From Azoarcus sp. (lineage in GTDB: Bacteria; Pseudomonadota; Gammaproteobacteria; Burkholderiales; Rhodocyclaceae), in contig JALNWS010000039.1 in assembly GCA_023230755.1 (NCBI GenBank), forward strand, positions 1 to 24,396: 24,396 nucleotides of DNA. Reading direction: 5' to 3'. The first letter of the stretch is position 1; every line of letters starts with the position of its first letter. The notes under the pieces were generated by a model. It was given only the letters and a program-made list of their open reading frames with translations, searched no databases and was not told where the DNA came from. Positions 6,628-14,502 of the stretch are shown in pieces. Position numbers and translations under genes: made by a program.

Positions 6628-8236
6628 AAGCGCTGACCGGCTCGAAGCTGTCGGCCCTGGCCATCGCCCACATGCGTTCGTAGAAGCGCCCCTCGACCTG
6701 GCCGGCAAGCAGCTCCCCCGGCTTCAGAAACACGTGCAGCTGCGAGTACAGGCGCACCTCCGTCGGCGAGATGCGCTGTACCAGATGGCTGGCGTTGACC
6801 TGCGAAGGATGTGTGAGTCCGGCCGCGGACAGCATCTCGGCAAGCGCCTCCATCGTGTTGCGGTGGAAGTTATGCACGCGCAGGCCCTTGTCCTCGACCA
6901 CCAGTGCGCGCTGGCGCAGCGGGTCCTGGGTCGCCACACCGGTGGGGCACTTGTTGGTGTGACACGAACGGCTCTGGATGCAGCCGATGGCAAACATGAA
7001 GCCGCGCGCCGAATTGGCCCAGTCCGCACCGATCGCCAGCGCGCGCGCGATGTCAAAAGCGCTGACGATCTTGCCGCTGGCCCCGAGCTTGATCCTGTCG
7101 CGCAGATTGAGCCCGACCAGGGTGTTGTGCACGAACAGCAGTCCCTCTCGCAGCGGTACGCCGAAATGATCGGCGAACTCCAGCGGCGCCGCACCGGTGC
7201 CACCTTCCTTGCCGTCGACAACGATGAAGTCGGGCAGGATGCCGGTCTCGATCATCGCCTTGGCAATGGCCATGAACTCCCACGCATGGCCGAGGCAGAG
7301 CTTGAAGCCCACCGGCTTTCCGCCGGACAGCTCACGCAATTGCGCAATGAACTGCAGCAGCTCGACCGGTGTGGAGAAGGCACGGTGAGCGGCGGGCGAA
7401 ATGCAATCCTGCCCCAGCGGCACACCACGCGTGGCCGCAATTTCCGGCGTAATCTTGCCTTTCGGCAGCACGCCGCCATGACCGGGCTTGGCCCCCTGGC
7501 TGAGCTTGATCTCGATCATCTTCACCTGCGGCTGCTGCGCCTGTACGGCGAAGGCAGCCGGATCGAAACTGCCGTCGGCCGCCCTGCAGCCGAAATAGCC
7601 ACTGCCGATCTCCCACACCAGATCGCCCCCCTGCTCGCGATGGTAGGTGCTGATGCTGCCCTCACCGGTGTCATGCGCGAAGCCCCCCAGGCGCGCGCCC
7701 TTGTTGAGTGCGCGGATCGCATTGGCGCTAAGCGCACCGAAGCTCATGGCCGAGATATTGAAGATCGAAGCCGAATAGGGCTGAGTACATTGCGGCCCGC
7801 CGATCTCCACCCGGAAAGAGTCGGGGTCGGCCTTGGGCGCGGGGCAGATGGAATGATTGATGAACTCGAAATCGCTCTGATAGACATCGACCAGCGTGCC
7901 GAAGGCTTTGGAGGCGTTCTCGTTCTTGGCCCGTGCGTACACCAGTGAGCGTTGTGCGCGCGAAAACGGCAGTTGTTCGCGATCGCCCTCGAGCAGGTAC
8001 TGCCGGATCTCGGGACGAATGGCTTCGACCAGGTAGCGGATGTTTCCGATCACCGGATAGTTTCGCCGGACGGCCTGGCGCGTTTGCGTCAGATCGACAA
8101 TGCCGACCACACTCAAAACGCCGCCCACGAGCGCAAGCGGCCACGCCCACTCGTGCTGCAGAAACGGCACGCTGCCCAGCGCCAGCAACAGGCAGAGCGC
8201 AAAAAAAGCATAACGACTGAGCAGCGACAGACTCAT
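6626..8236 (-). CDS. Membrane-anchored FMN-binding glutamate-synthase-family protein
   Basis: A 536-residue protein homologous to the FMN/Fe-S synthase domain of glutamate synthase large subunit, without the glutaminase or GXGXG domains. Two hydrophobic segments at about residues 8-22 and 32-49 should anchor it to the inner membrane with the catalytic domain in the cytoplasm. The FMN barrel shows FNISAMSFGALSANAIRALN (159-178), HDTGEGSIS, KPGHGGVLPKGKIT (250-263) and DGKEGGTGAAP. The 3Fe-4S cluster cysteines appear as C419-x5-C425-x4-C430 followed by PTGVATQDP, as in GltB. A frame extends 26 codons further upstream, but the ATG at 8236 has GGAG before it and starts just ahead of the first helix. 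The real substrate of these stand-alone proteins is not established; glutamate synthesis is not assured. Confidence 0.93.
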   Translation of the reverse strand: MSLSLLSRYAFFALCLLLALGSVPFLQHEWAWPLALVGGVLSVVGIVDLTQTRQAVRRNYPVIGNIRYLVEAIRPEIRQYLLEGDREQLPFSRAQRSLVYARAKNENASKAFGTLVDVYQSDFEFINHSICPAPKADPDSFRVEIGGPQCTQPYSASIFNISAMSFGALSANAIRALNKGARLGGFAHDTGEGSISTYHREQGGDLVWEIGSGYFGCRAADGSFDPAAFAVQAQQPQVKMIEIKLSQGAKPGHGGVLPKGKITPEIAATRGVPLGQDCISPAAHRAFSTPVELLQFIAQLRELSGGKPVGFKLCLGHAWEFMAIAKAMIETGILPDFIVVDGKEGGTGAAPLEFADHFGVPLREGLLFVHNTLVGLNLRDRIKLGASGKIVSAFDIARALAIGADWANSARGFMFAIGCIQSRSCHTNKCPTGVATQDPLRQRALVVEDKGLRVHNFHRNTMEALAEMLSAAGLTHPSQVNASHLVQRISPTEVRLYSQLHVFLKPGELLAGQVEGRFYERMWAMARADSFEPVSA

Positions 8237-8398
8237 GAAAACTCCGGTACGGAACTGCAAACATGAGGTAAAAATATAGCGCCGGGCACGATGATCGACA
8301 GCATTGACACGCAATTCCCGGGCCGTCCGGCATCATTGATCACGTTCGTGGTCGACTCCGCTCACCCCGCGGTGCCCGGCAGAGCAGCCGCAATGCAA

Positions 8399-9088
8399 CT
8401 ACATTCCGAGCGAATTCAGCAGCTCATCGTGCTCGCTGGTACCGGACTGGACAGACGCGGCACTTGCGGGGCCTGCCGCATGGGCCTGCTCTATCAGGGC
8501 ATCCGGGTCGGGTACTTCGCTGGCCATGAAATCGTTCAGTTTGATGAACTCGGTGCGGTCGACGGCCAGTTCAAGATAGAAGATGTTGTTGCGACTGGTG
8601 AAGAAGGTGACACGCCGTGCCTCGGGCTTCTCCAGATGCGTATCCACACTCAGGATCACCTGCTTGCTGAGCGCCATCATTCTGGGCTGATTCTGGGTAA
8701 TGTCGGTCTGCAGCTCGCGCGCGACCTTGGCGGTGAAGTCACCGACGCTCTGGTTCATCAGCTCGCCCATGACATTGCTGACTTCATCCGAGGTATGACT
8801 GGTCTTCAGTTCGGCCCTGGACATGCCCATGTTCAGCATGTACTGCTCGTACAGTTCCATCGCGGCCCGCGCCGAAAAATTGATGACGACGAGACCGGAA
8901 AAACCGCCGTCGAACAGGACAAAGCAGCCGATATCCGGCTTGAGACAGGTTTTCGAGATCCGCTGAACCATGCCCGAATAGCGGATCTGGCTTTGAGTCG
9001 TCACGCTCAGGACCCGGCTCACCGAATCGCACAAGCTTCTCAGGACGTCTTCAGTACCAAAGACAGTGGGGTAATTTTCGGTGCTCAT
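8399..9088 (-). CDS. DUF3334 family protein with CheC/CheX-type phosphatase signature
   Basis: A 229-residue soluble protein that I recognise as DUF3334 family. No signal peptide or membrane segment is seen. The middle and C-terminal parts resemble the CheC/CheX/FliY fold: a segment containing GELMNQSVGDF gives Glu109-x-x-Asn112, followed by exactly 22 residues and then Pro135, the spacing of the CheY-phosphatase signature ExxN-X22-P. The residue four before the Glu is Asn, where classic members have Asp or Ser. The tail (about 205-229) is polar and ends HDELLNSLGM, possibly a docking peptide. It lies 162 bases from the glutamate-synthase-like gene in the same direction. A role in removing phosphate from a response regulator is inference from this signature. 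Confidence 0.85.
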   Translation of the reverse strand: MSTENYPTVFGTEDVLRSLCDSVSRVLSVTTQSQIRYSGMVQRISKTCLKPDIGCFVLFDGGFSGLVVINFSARAAMELYEQYMLNMGMSRAELKTSHTSDEVSNVMGELMNQSVGDFTAKVARELQTDITQNQPRMMALSKQVILSVDTHLEKPEARRVTFFTSRNNIFYLELAVDRTEFIKLNDFMASEVPDPDALIEQAHAAGPASAASVQSGTSEHDELLNSLGM

Positions 9089-9120
9089 CGTTCTGCTGCA
9101 GCCTTGCCGAAGAAATGTGT

Positions 9121-9155
9121 TGCATATATAGCACGCTCTGTGGTGATAGCCACAG
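9121..9155 (-). promoter_or_regulatory. Candidate promoter and palindromic operator for the DUF3334 gene
   Basis: On the minus strand a TATATATG stretch lies about 40 bases upstream of the start codon and could be a -10 box. Just beyond it is an 18-base palindrome, CTGTGG TGATAG CCACAG (9138-9155), where a -35 box would be expected. No good -35 hexamer is seen, which would fit a regulated promoter. Which protein might bind is unknown. Confidence 0.4.
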
Positions 9156-9517
9156 CCCTGATGATGTCATTATGGCAACAGCGCCACGAATGACTGCGGA
9201 TGTCCGGCATGCGCCTTCATCCGGACAAGCCGGGAGCCGCGTACGGACACGGTCGCGCGGAAGACACTCATGCGCGCAAGAAGCACGCTTCTGACCACAC
9301 ACCGATGACCGCAGGCGGACTGCCAAGCCTGCCGCCCCTGCGGCTTGAGCAGCGGCGACACCGACGATGCCGGAGCCATCGCCCGCATCTGCGGAAGTAC
9401 ATTTCCGACAATCCCGCGCAGCCCCATCGAACGCATGCCGGCACTGGAGATGGGCGTGCCGGGCCGAATCCTGCCCCGTCAATCACCTGAAATTGGCGGC
9501 GCAAATGTGCATGCCGG
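9156..9517. other. Intergenic region between divergent DUF3334 and icd genes
   Basis: About 360 bases with several overlapping short open frames on both strands, none with a recognisable family, signal peptide or ribosome-binding site. Base composition is as GC-rich as coding DNA, so this could be eroded gene sequence, but I cannot support any gene here. Confidence 0.5.
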
Positions 9518-9546
9518 TTTCGATACCCGTGCGTGAAGGGCATAAT
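9518..9546 (+). promoter_or_regulatory. Candidate sigma-70 promoter for isocitrate dehydrogenase
   Basis: TTTCGA and CATAAT are 17 bases apart, upstream of the icd start by about 100 bases. The -10 matches five of six positions and the -35 only three of six, so the call rests mainly on the -10 and on position. Confidence 0.33.
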
Positions 9547-9645
9547 ATCGGGTAGTCGACTGCAGAAGCGTTGTCAGCCGTCGTCTGTGGCGACAGGGGG
9601 TCGCCATGGGTTCATGGTCAAAAAATCAATATTGAGGGAAGCAAT

Positions 9646-11883
9646 ATGGTTGCAGGGAAATCGAGAATCATCTACACGCTCACGGACGAAGCGCCGATGC
9701 TGGCAACGTGTGCTTTCCTACCCATTATCCGGACCTTCACCGGCCCGGCAGGCATCGAAATCGCCAAGAGCGACATCTCGGTGTCGGCCCGCATCCTGTC
9801 TGAATTTTCCGACTATCTGACCGAAGAGCAGAAAGTGCCGAACGCGCTGGCCGAACTTGCCCGCCTGACGCAGGATCCCGACACCAACATCATCAAGCTG
9901 CCGAACATCAGCGCCTCGGTGTCGCAGCTGAGCGCCGCCGTCAAGGAACTGCAGACACGCGGCTTCAAGATTCCCGATTTTCCCGAGAACCCGAAAACAG
10001 AAGAAGAAAAAGCGATCAAGACGCGCTACGGCAAGTGTCTTGGTTCTGCAGTCAACCCGGTGCTGCGTGAAGGCAACTCCGATCGTCGCGCCCCGGCAGC
10101 GGTCAAGAACTACGCGCGCAAGAATCCGCATTCGATGCTGCCCTGGAGCCAGGCTTCGCGCACCCACGTGTCGCACATGAAGCACGGCGACTTCTATCAC
10201 GGCGAAAAGTCCATGACCCTGGACCGCGCCCGTGACGTGAAGATGGAACTGACGACCAACAGCGGCAAGAAAATCGTGCTCAAGCCGAAGCTTTCGCTGC
10301 TTGAGGGCGAGATCATCGACAGCATGTTCATGAGCAAGAAGGCGCTGTGCGACTTCTACGAAGAGCAGATCGAAGATGCGCGCAAGACCGGCGTCCTGTT
10401 TTCGCTGCACGTGAAGGCGACGATGATGAAGGTCTCGCACCCGATCGTCTTCGGCCACTGCGTCCGCATCTATTACCGCGATGCTTTCGAGAAACACGGC
10501 GCACTGTTTGATCAGCTGGGCGTGAACGTGAACAACGGCATGGTCAATCTGTACGACAAGATTGCAACCCTGCCCGAGTCCAAGCGCGACGAGATCATCC
10601 ACGACCTGCACGCCTGCCACGAACACCGCCCCGAACTGGCGATGGTGGATTCGGCCAAGGGCATTACCAACTTCCACTCGCCCAACGACATCATCGTTGA
10701 TGCGTCGATGCCGGCGATGATTCGCTCCGGCGGCAAGATGTGGGGCACTGACGGCAAGCAGTACGACTGCAAGGCCGTGATGCCGGAATCCACCTTTGCC
10801 CGTATCTATCAGGAGATGATCAACTTCTGCAAGACCAACGGCAACTTCGACCCGACCACCATGGGCACCGTGCCCAACGTTGGTCTGATGGCACAGCAGG
10901 CCGAAGAATACGGTTCGCACGACAAGACCTTCGAAATCGCCGAAGCCGGCGTTGCCAACATCGTCGACCTCGAAACCGGTGAAGTGCTGTTGTCGCAGAA
11001 CGTCGAAGAAGGCGATATCTGGCGCATGTGCCAGGTCAAGGACGCACCGATCCGCGACTGGGTGAAGCTGGCCGTGACCCGCGCCCGCAACTCCGGCATG
11101 CCCGCGATCTTCTGGCTCGACCCCTATCGTCCGCATGAAAACGAGCTGATCAAGAAGGTCGAAAAGTACCTGAAGGATCACGACACCACCGGTCTCGACA
11201 TCCAGCACATGTCGCAGGTACGCGCCATGCGTTACACGCTGGAGCGCGTCGTCCGCGGCCTGGACACCATCTCGGTGACCGGCAACATCCTGCGCGACTA
11301 CCTGACCGACCTGTTCCCGATCATGGAACTCGGCACCAGCGCCAAGATGCTGTCCATCGTCCCGCTGATGGCTGGTGGCGGCATGTACGAAACCGGCGCC
11401 GGCGGTTCCGCGCCGAAGCACGTCAAGCAACTGGTCGAAGAAAACCACCTGCGCTGGGATTCGCTGGGCGAGTTTCTGGCGCTGGCCGTGTCGCTTGAAG
11501 AGCTGGGCATCAAGACCGGCAACGACAAGGCCAAGGTGCTCGCCAAGACGCTCGACGCAGCGACTGGCAAGCTGCTCGACAACAACAAGTCGCCCTCGCC
11601 CCGTACCGGCGAACTCGACAACCGCGGCAGCCAGTTCTACCTCGCGATGTTCTGGGCACAGGCACTGGCCGAACAGAACGAGAATGCAGAGCTGAAAGCG
11701 CACTTCGCGCCGATCGCCAAGGCACTGACCGACAACGAACCGAAGATCATCGAAGAGATGAAGTCGGTGCAGGGCAAGCCGGCCGACATCGGTGGCTACT
11801 ATCTCGCCGACGCGGAGAAGTGCAAGGCGATCATGCGCCCGAGCGCAACCCTCAACGAAGTGTTGAAGGCTGCCCGCGTGTAA
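9646..11883 (+). CDS. icd: Isocitrate dehydrogenase (NADP+), monomeric type
   Basis: This 745-residue enzyme oxidatively decarboxylates isocitrate to 2-oxoglutarate in the TCA cycle, making NADPH. Its size identifies the monomeric class, which is unrelated in length to the 415-residue dimeric enzyme. Residues known to bind isocitrate and metal in the Azotobacter vinelandii enzyme are found at near-equal positions: Ser134, Asn137 and Arg141 in GSAVNPVLREGNSDRRAP; Lys257 in LHVKATM; Asp352; Tyr422; and Arg550, Asp551, Asp555 in NILRDYLTDLFP. The frame opens 25 codons earlier, but the ATG at 9646 follows a GAGGGA ribosome-binding site and matches the usual N-terminus (SRIIYTLTDEAPMLAT). It is a single-gene unit with its own promoter region and a strong downstream hairpin. 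Confidence 0.97.
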   Translation: MVAGKSRIIYTLTDEAPMLATCAFLPIIRTFTGPAGIEIAKSDISVSARILSEFSDYLTEEQKVPNALAELARLTQDPDTNIIKLPNISASVSQLSAAVKELQTRGFKIPDFPENPKTEEEKAIKTRYGKCLGSAVNPVLREGNSDRRAPAAVKNYARKNPHSMLPWSQASRTHVSHMKHGDFYHGEKSMTLDRARDVKMELTTNSGKKIVLKPKLSLLEGEIIDSMFMSKKALCDFYEEQIEDARKTGVLFSLHVKATMMKVSHPIVFGHCVRIYYRDAFEKHGALFDQLGVNVNNGMVNLYDKIATLPESKRDEIIHDLHACHEHRPELAMVDSAKGITNFHSPNDIIVDASMPAMIRSGGKMWGTDGKQYDCKAVMPESTFARIYQEMINFCKTNGNFDPTTMGTVPNVGLMAQQAEEYGSHDKTFEIAEAGVANIVDLETGEVLLSQNVEEGDIWRMCQVKDAPIRDWVKLAVTRARNSGMPAIFWLDPYRPHENELIKKVEKYLKDHDTTGLDIQHMSQVRAMRYTLERVVRGLDTISVTGNILRDYLTDLFPIMELGTSAKMLSIVPLMAGGGMYETGAGGSAPKHVKQLVEENHLRWDSLGEFLALAVSLEELGIKTGNDKAKVLAKTLDAATGKLLDNNKSPSPRTGELDNRGSQFYLAMFWAQALAEQNENAELKAHFAPIAKALTDNEPKIIEEMKSVQGKPADIGGYYLADAEKCKAIMRPSATLNEVLKAARV

Positions 11884-11926
11884 TGCAACACACCGGACGC
11901 CGGGCAACCGGCGCCCGGATCGCCTG

Positions 11927-11967
11927 AATGCAAAGGGGCTGTGCGAAGAGCACAGCCCCTTTGCATT
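11927..11967 (+). terminator. Strong hairpin terminator after icd
   Basis: A perfect 18-base stem, AATGCAAAGGGGCTGTGC with its complement, encloses a five-base GAAGA loop and begins 43 bases after the stop codon. The right arm ends CATTTGT, a short T-run only. The stem is strong enough to act on either strand. Confidence 0.8.
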
Positions 11968-12179
11968 TGTGGACGGCGCCCTGATATCCATACGTTCCCG
12001 ACGCAGAGCCTGCCATGGCGCCCAGCCTTGCGCCGACATGCGCGGCCGACGACGGCAAGCAGGCCAAACTCCATCCTCACGATGCTACCGCCGGGTTGCC
12101 CTTGTACGGAGAAAACCGGAACCTCCGACAGGCTCATTTTTACCGGCGCCCCACGATTTCAACGAGTCAGCGTTATTAA
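11968..12179. other. Non-coding region upstream of the AraC-type regulator
   Basis: About 210 bases between the icd terminator and the candidate promoter of the next gene. No credible open frame is seen. The right part turns AT-rich near 12165-12215, in contrast to its GC-rich surroundings. Confidence 0.5.
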
Positions 12180-12208
12180 TTGACTATTAAACTTTGTAGC
12201 CATAAACT
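12180..12208 (+). promoter_or_regulatory. Candidate sigma-70 promoter for the AraC-type regulator
   Basis: TTGACT (12180-12185) and TAAACT (12203-12208) are separated by 17 bases in the only strongly AT-rich patch of the region. The -35 matches five of six consensus positions and the -10 four of six. The leader RNA would be about 155 bases long. Confidence 0.45.
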
Positions 12209-12226
12209 TTTTGAAACAGAAACAGA

Positions 12227-12266
12227 CTGCCGACTGATACACACCTAGCGTCGTATCGGACGGCAG
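12227..12266 (+). repeat. Imperfect inverted repeat in the leader of the AraC-type regulator
   Basis: Two 14-base arms, CTGCCGACTGATAC (12227-12240) and GTATCGGACGGCAG (12253-12266), pair at 12 of 14 positions around a 12-base loop. They begin about a dozen bases after the likely transcription start. This could be an RNA stem in the leader or a dyad operator for autoregulation. Confidence 0.45.
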
Positions 12267-12372
12267 CCCAACCGGGGCCTTTGCCGGGGGAGACGTCAGC
12301 ACCACGTACCTGCGGGGATTCACCTTACGGACCGTGGAAGAGAAGACATTGCCACCCTCTGTGAGGCCAGGA

Positions 12373-13320
12373 ATGGACATCGATTCACGTTACACGCTCA
12401 GCACCCGGGAAACTCGACGGGACAGGTGGGGAGAAACGGTAGCGTCCTCTTTTCTGCCCCTCGATTTCGATATTGCACGAACCACCCGCTTTTACAGTCA
12501 GGCGCTATGGGCACCAATAGACAGCGCCCGTGCTGCTGAAGTACGCATGTGCGAGCATCGCGTCAGCCGTCGCCCGATACATGAAGCCAATGCCGATGGG
12601 GCTGCGGTCAAAATTCTGTGGTTTCTCAATGGCAAGGGGCGTTTGGTCCAGGGCAACGACGACAACTCCCTGAGTTCGCTGGACTGGACTTTTTACGACG
12701 CGAGCAGACCATACTCGCTACAACTGTCTGAGGACGCCCGCTTTTTCTCCCTGCTTTACACTGGCGACCGAGCAGATGAATGGGCCCGGATGGCGCGTCA
12801 ACTGGGAGGACGCGGACGATTGACGACAGGCCCCGCGCGGATCGCCTTGATTGCGCTACGCACCGCAATCCGCGAGAAACAAGCCCTGACGCTTCTCGCA
12901 CAACGCGCTCTGCTGGGTTCAGTATTGTCGCTCACCGAAAGTGCACTTCGCCAGGAAATCCCATCGCGCGTCAACGCCGCAGACCGTGACGCACTGCGCC
13001 TCCTGGAGGCGCAAAACTACATTCTGCAGCATCTCGACAGGCCGCAACTGGGTCCCGACGACATTGCACGCGCATTGCATATGTCGCGGCGAAGCCTCTA
13101 CAACCTTTTTGCCGACGCGGACCTTCGTCCGCGCGCATTCATTCAGAACCTGCGACTCGACCGCGCCAGCACCGCCTTGATCAACAGGCATCAGAGCGGA
13201 GACAGCATTACCTCCATCGCACTCGATCATGGCTTCACCGATGCGGCTCATTTCAGCCGCAGCTTCCGCGAACGATTCGGTGTCAGTCCAAGTCACTACC
13301 ACTGCGATTCCGGGCGTTAG
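12373..13320 (+). CDS. AraC/XylS-family transcriptional regulator
   Basis: A 315-residue DNA-binding regulator. The N-terminal part (about 1-195) resembles the AraC-binding-like effector domain found in FeaR/NphR-type activators. The C-terminal hundred residues hold the two helix-turn-helix units of the family: DDIARALHMSRRSLYNLF, then the linker helix with RLDRASTALI, then SITSIALDHGFTDAAHFSRS with FRERFGVSPSHY. A GTG at 12334 in the same frame is a possible alternative start; the ATG at 12373 is preferred because GAGG lies six bases before it. It is transcribed toward, and lies 175 bases before, the SphA-aldehyde dehydrogenase-quinohemoprotein genes, which it probably controls. The effector, perhaps the alcohol or its aldehyde, is unknown. 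Confidence 0.92.
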   Translation: MDIDSRYTLSTRETRRDRWGETVASSFLPLDFDIARTTRFYSQALWAPIDSARAAEVRMCEHRVSRRPIHEANADGAAVKILWFLNGKGRLVQGNDDNSLSSLDWTFYDASRPYSLQLSEDARFFSLLYTGDRADEWARMARQLGGRGRLTTGPARIALIALRTAIREKQALTLLAQRALLGSVLSLTESALRQEIPSRVNAADRDALRLLEAQNYILQHLDRPQLGPDDIARALHMSRRSLYNLFADADLRPRAFIQNLRLDRASTALINRHQSGDSITSIALDHGFTDAAHFSRSFRERFGVSPSHYHCDSGR

Positions 13321-13336
13321 AACGCTCGGCGAATAT

Positions 13337-13353
13337 CTGGTTCCAGCCTTGCT
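13337..13353 (+). promoter_or_regulatory. Candidate sigma-54 promoter upstream of the alcohol-oxidation operon
   Basis: CTGGTTCCAGCCTTGCT matches 11 of 14 defined positions of the -24/-12 consensus, with the essential GG and GC dinucleotides spaced by exactly ten bases. It lies about 140 bases before the SphA-like gene. A perfect palindrome GCACATGTGC (13356-13365) follows at the expected transcription start. No sigma-54 activator gene is visible in the window, and the upstream regulator is AraC-type, so the match may be chance. Confidence 0.35.
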
Positions 13354-13495
13354 GAGCACATGTGCACTGCCATACAGATGTAATGCACACCACGGCAAGC
13401 GCAGCCTCCAAGGATAGCCGTAAGGTCTGTATCACACGGATTGCATCGAAGGATCCGGTCAGCGCCCTATGACTTGTCACTCGGAGAAACCCCTC

Positions 13496-14464
13496 ATGAG
13501 CATCAGCCGCGCAACACCCGTCCTTGCCTTAGTCGCGACCTGCTGCATCGCAGCCCCCGCAGCAGCCTACGAGCTCCCTTCAGTCAACCTTGGACTGACC
13601 ACGTTCATCGACGGTGCGCCTCCGGCCGGAGCGGGCTGGTACGTATCAGAGTTTCTTCAGTACTACACGGCCGACAAGCTTCGCGACAGCAAAGGCGAGC
13701 GTGTGGCCCTGCCAAAACAGGATATCGAGGTCACTTCGCTGGTTTCGCAGGCAATCTGGATGTCCTCCGACAAGCTGCTCGGGGCGAACTACGGTGTCAC
13801 CGTGCTTCTGCCGGCAGTGCTAGAGGCAAAGACCAATGACGGCCTGAACAATGCAGCGCTAGGGGAAGGGCAGTCCGGGATCGGCGATCTGATTGTCGGC
13901 CCCTTTCTGCAATGGGGGCCCTACATGGGCGCCAACGGCCCCACTTATGCCCATCGTTTCGAATTCGACGTATCCCTGCCCACAGGCGAATACGACAACC
14001 GCAACGGGATCAACCCGGGCAGCAATCACTGGACCATCAATCCATATTGGTCGGGTACCTACTGGCTCACGCCAAAATGGACCGTCTCCACACGTCTTTG
14101 GTACCTGTGGAGCGGAACGAACACGGATCCGAATCCGGGCGCCTTCGCCGCCCAAGGGATTGCCACTGCAAATGACATGCGCCCCGGTCAGGCCTTCCAC
14201 ATGAACTTTGCCACCGAGTACGCAGTGACGCCCCAGTTGCGCCTTGGCATCAATGGCTACTGGTTGAAGCAAACCACCGAGTCCGAGGTGAACGGGCACT
14301 CGCTGTCCGGGAGCAAGGAGCAGGTCTTCGGGATCGGTCCCGGCGTGCTCTACAGCTTCTCGCAACAGGATCATGTTTTCTTCAACGCATACACCGAAAG
14401 CCACGTGCGCAATCGCCCTGAGGGGGAGCGTTACGTAATCCGCTACGTGCATAACTTCAAGTAA
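13496..14464 (+). CDS. SphA/MetA-like outer-membrane protein (phenol-degradation meta-pathway family)
   Basis: A 322-residue exported protein. The signal peptide is plain (MSISRATPVLALVA, a hydrophobic core, then AAPAAA before YELPSVNLGLT). The rest alternates polar and aromatic residues as in a beta-barrel, with strands such as HRFEFDVSLPTGEYDNRNGI, TYWLTPKWTVSTRLWYLW and GIGPGVLYSF. This pattern, including the LPTG-Y and NPGSN stretch, is that of the MetA/SphA outer-membrane family found beside hydrocarbon, phenol and alcohol degradation genes, where a channel for hydrophobic substrates is suspected. GGAGA lies nine bases before the ATG. It heads a likely operon: the aldehyde dehydrogenase follows after 38 bases. 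Transport of the pathway's substrate is inference. Confidence 0.85.
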   Translation: MSISRATPVLALVATCCIAAPAAAYELPSVNLGLTTFIDGAPPAGAGWYVSEFLQYYTADKLRDSKGERVALPKQDIEVTSLVSQAIWMSSDKLLGANYGVTVLLPAVLEAKTNDGLNNAALGEGQSGIGDLIVGPFLQWGPYMGANGPTYAHRFEFDVSLPTGEYDNRNGINPGSNHWTINPYWSGTYWLTPKWTVSTRLWYLWSGTNTDPNPGAFAAQGIATANDMRPGQAFHMNFATEYAVTPQLRLGINGYWLKQTTESEVNGHSLSGSKEQVFGIGPGVLYSFSQQDHVFFNAYTESHVRNRPEGERYVIRYVHNFK

Positions 14465-14502
14465 GCCGCAGCAAGCGGATCGTCAAACGCGAGGAACCCA
14501 AC

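Noticed and set aside
6599..7948. 449-codon plus-strand frame opposite the glutamate-synthase-like gene
   Set aside because: No ribosome-binding site or family; it mirrors the minus-strand gene with FMN and iron-sulfur motifs.
9170..9436. Possible 88-residue minus-strand gene in the DUF3334-icd gap
   Set aside because: No recognisable domain, no convincing ribosome-binding site, and overlapping frames on both strands are equally open.
9718..12039. 773-codon minus-strand open frame opposite isocitrate dehydrogenase
   Set aside because: The plus-strand enzyme has all catalytic residues at the expected spacing; the antisense frame is a by-product of codon bias.
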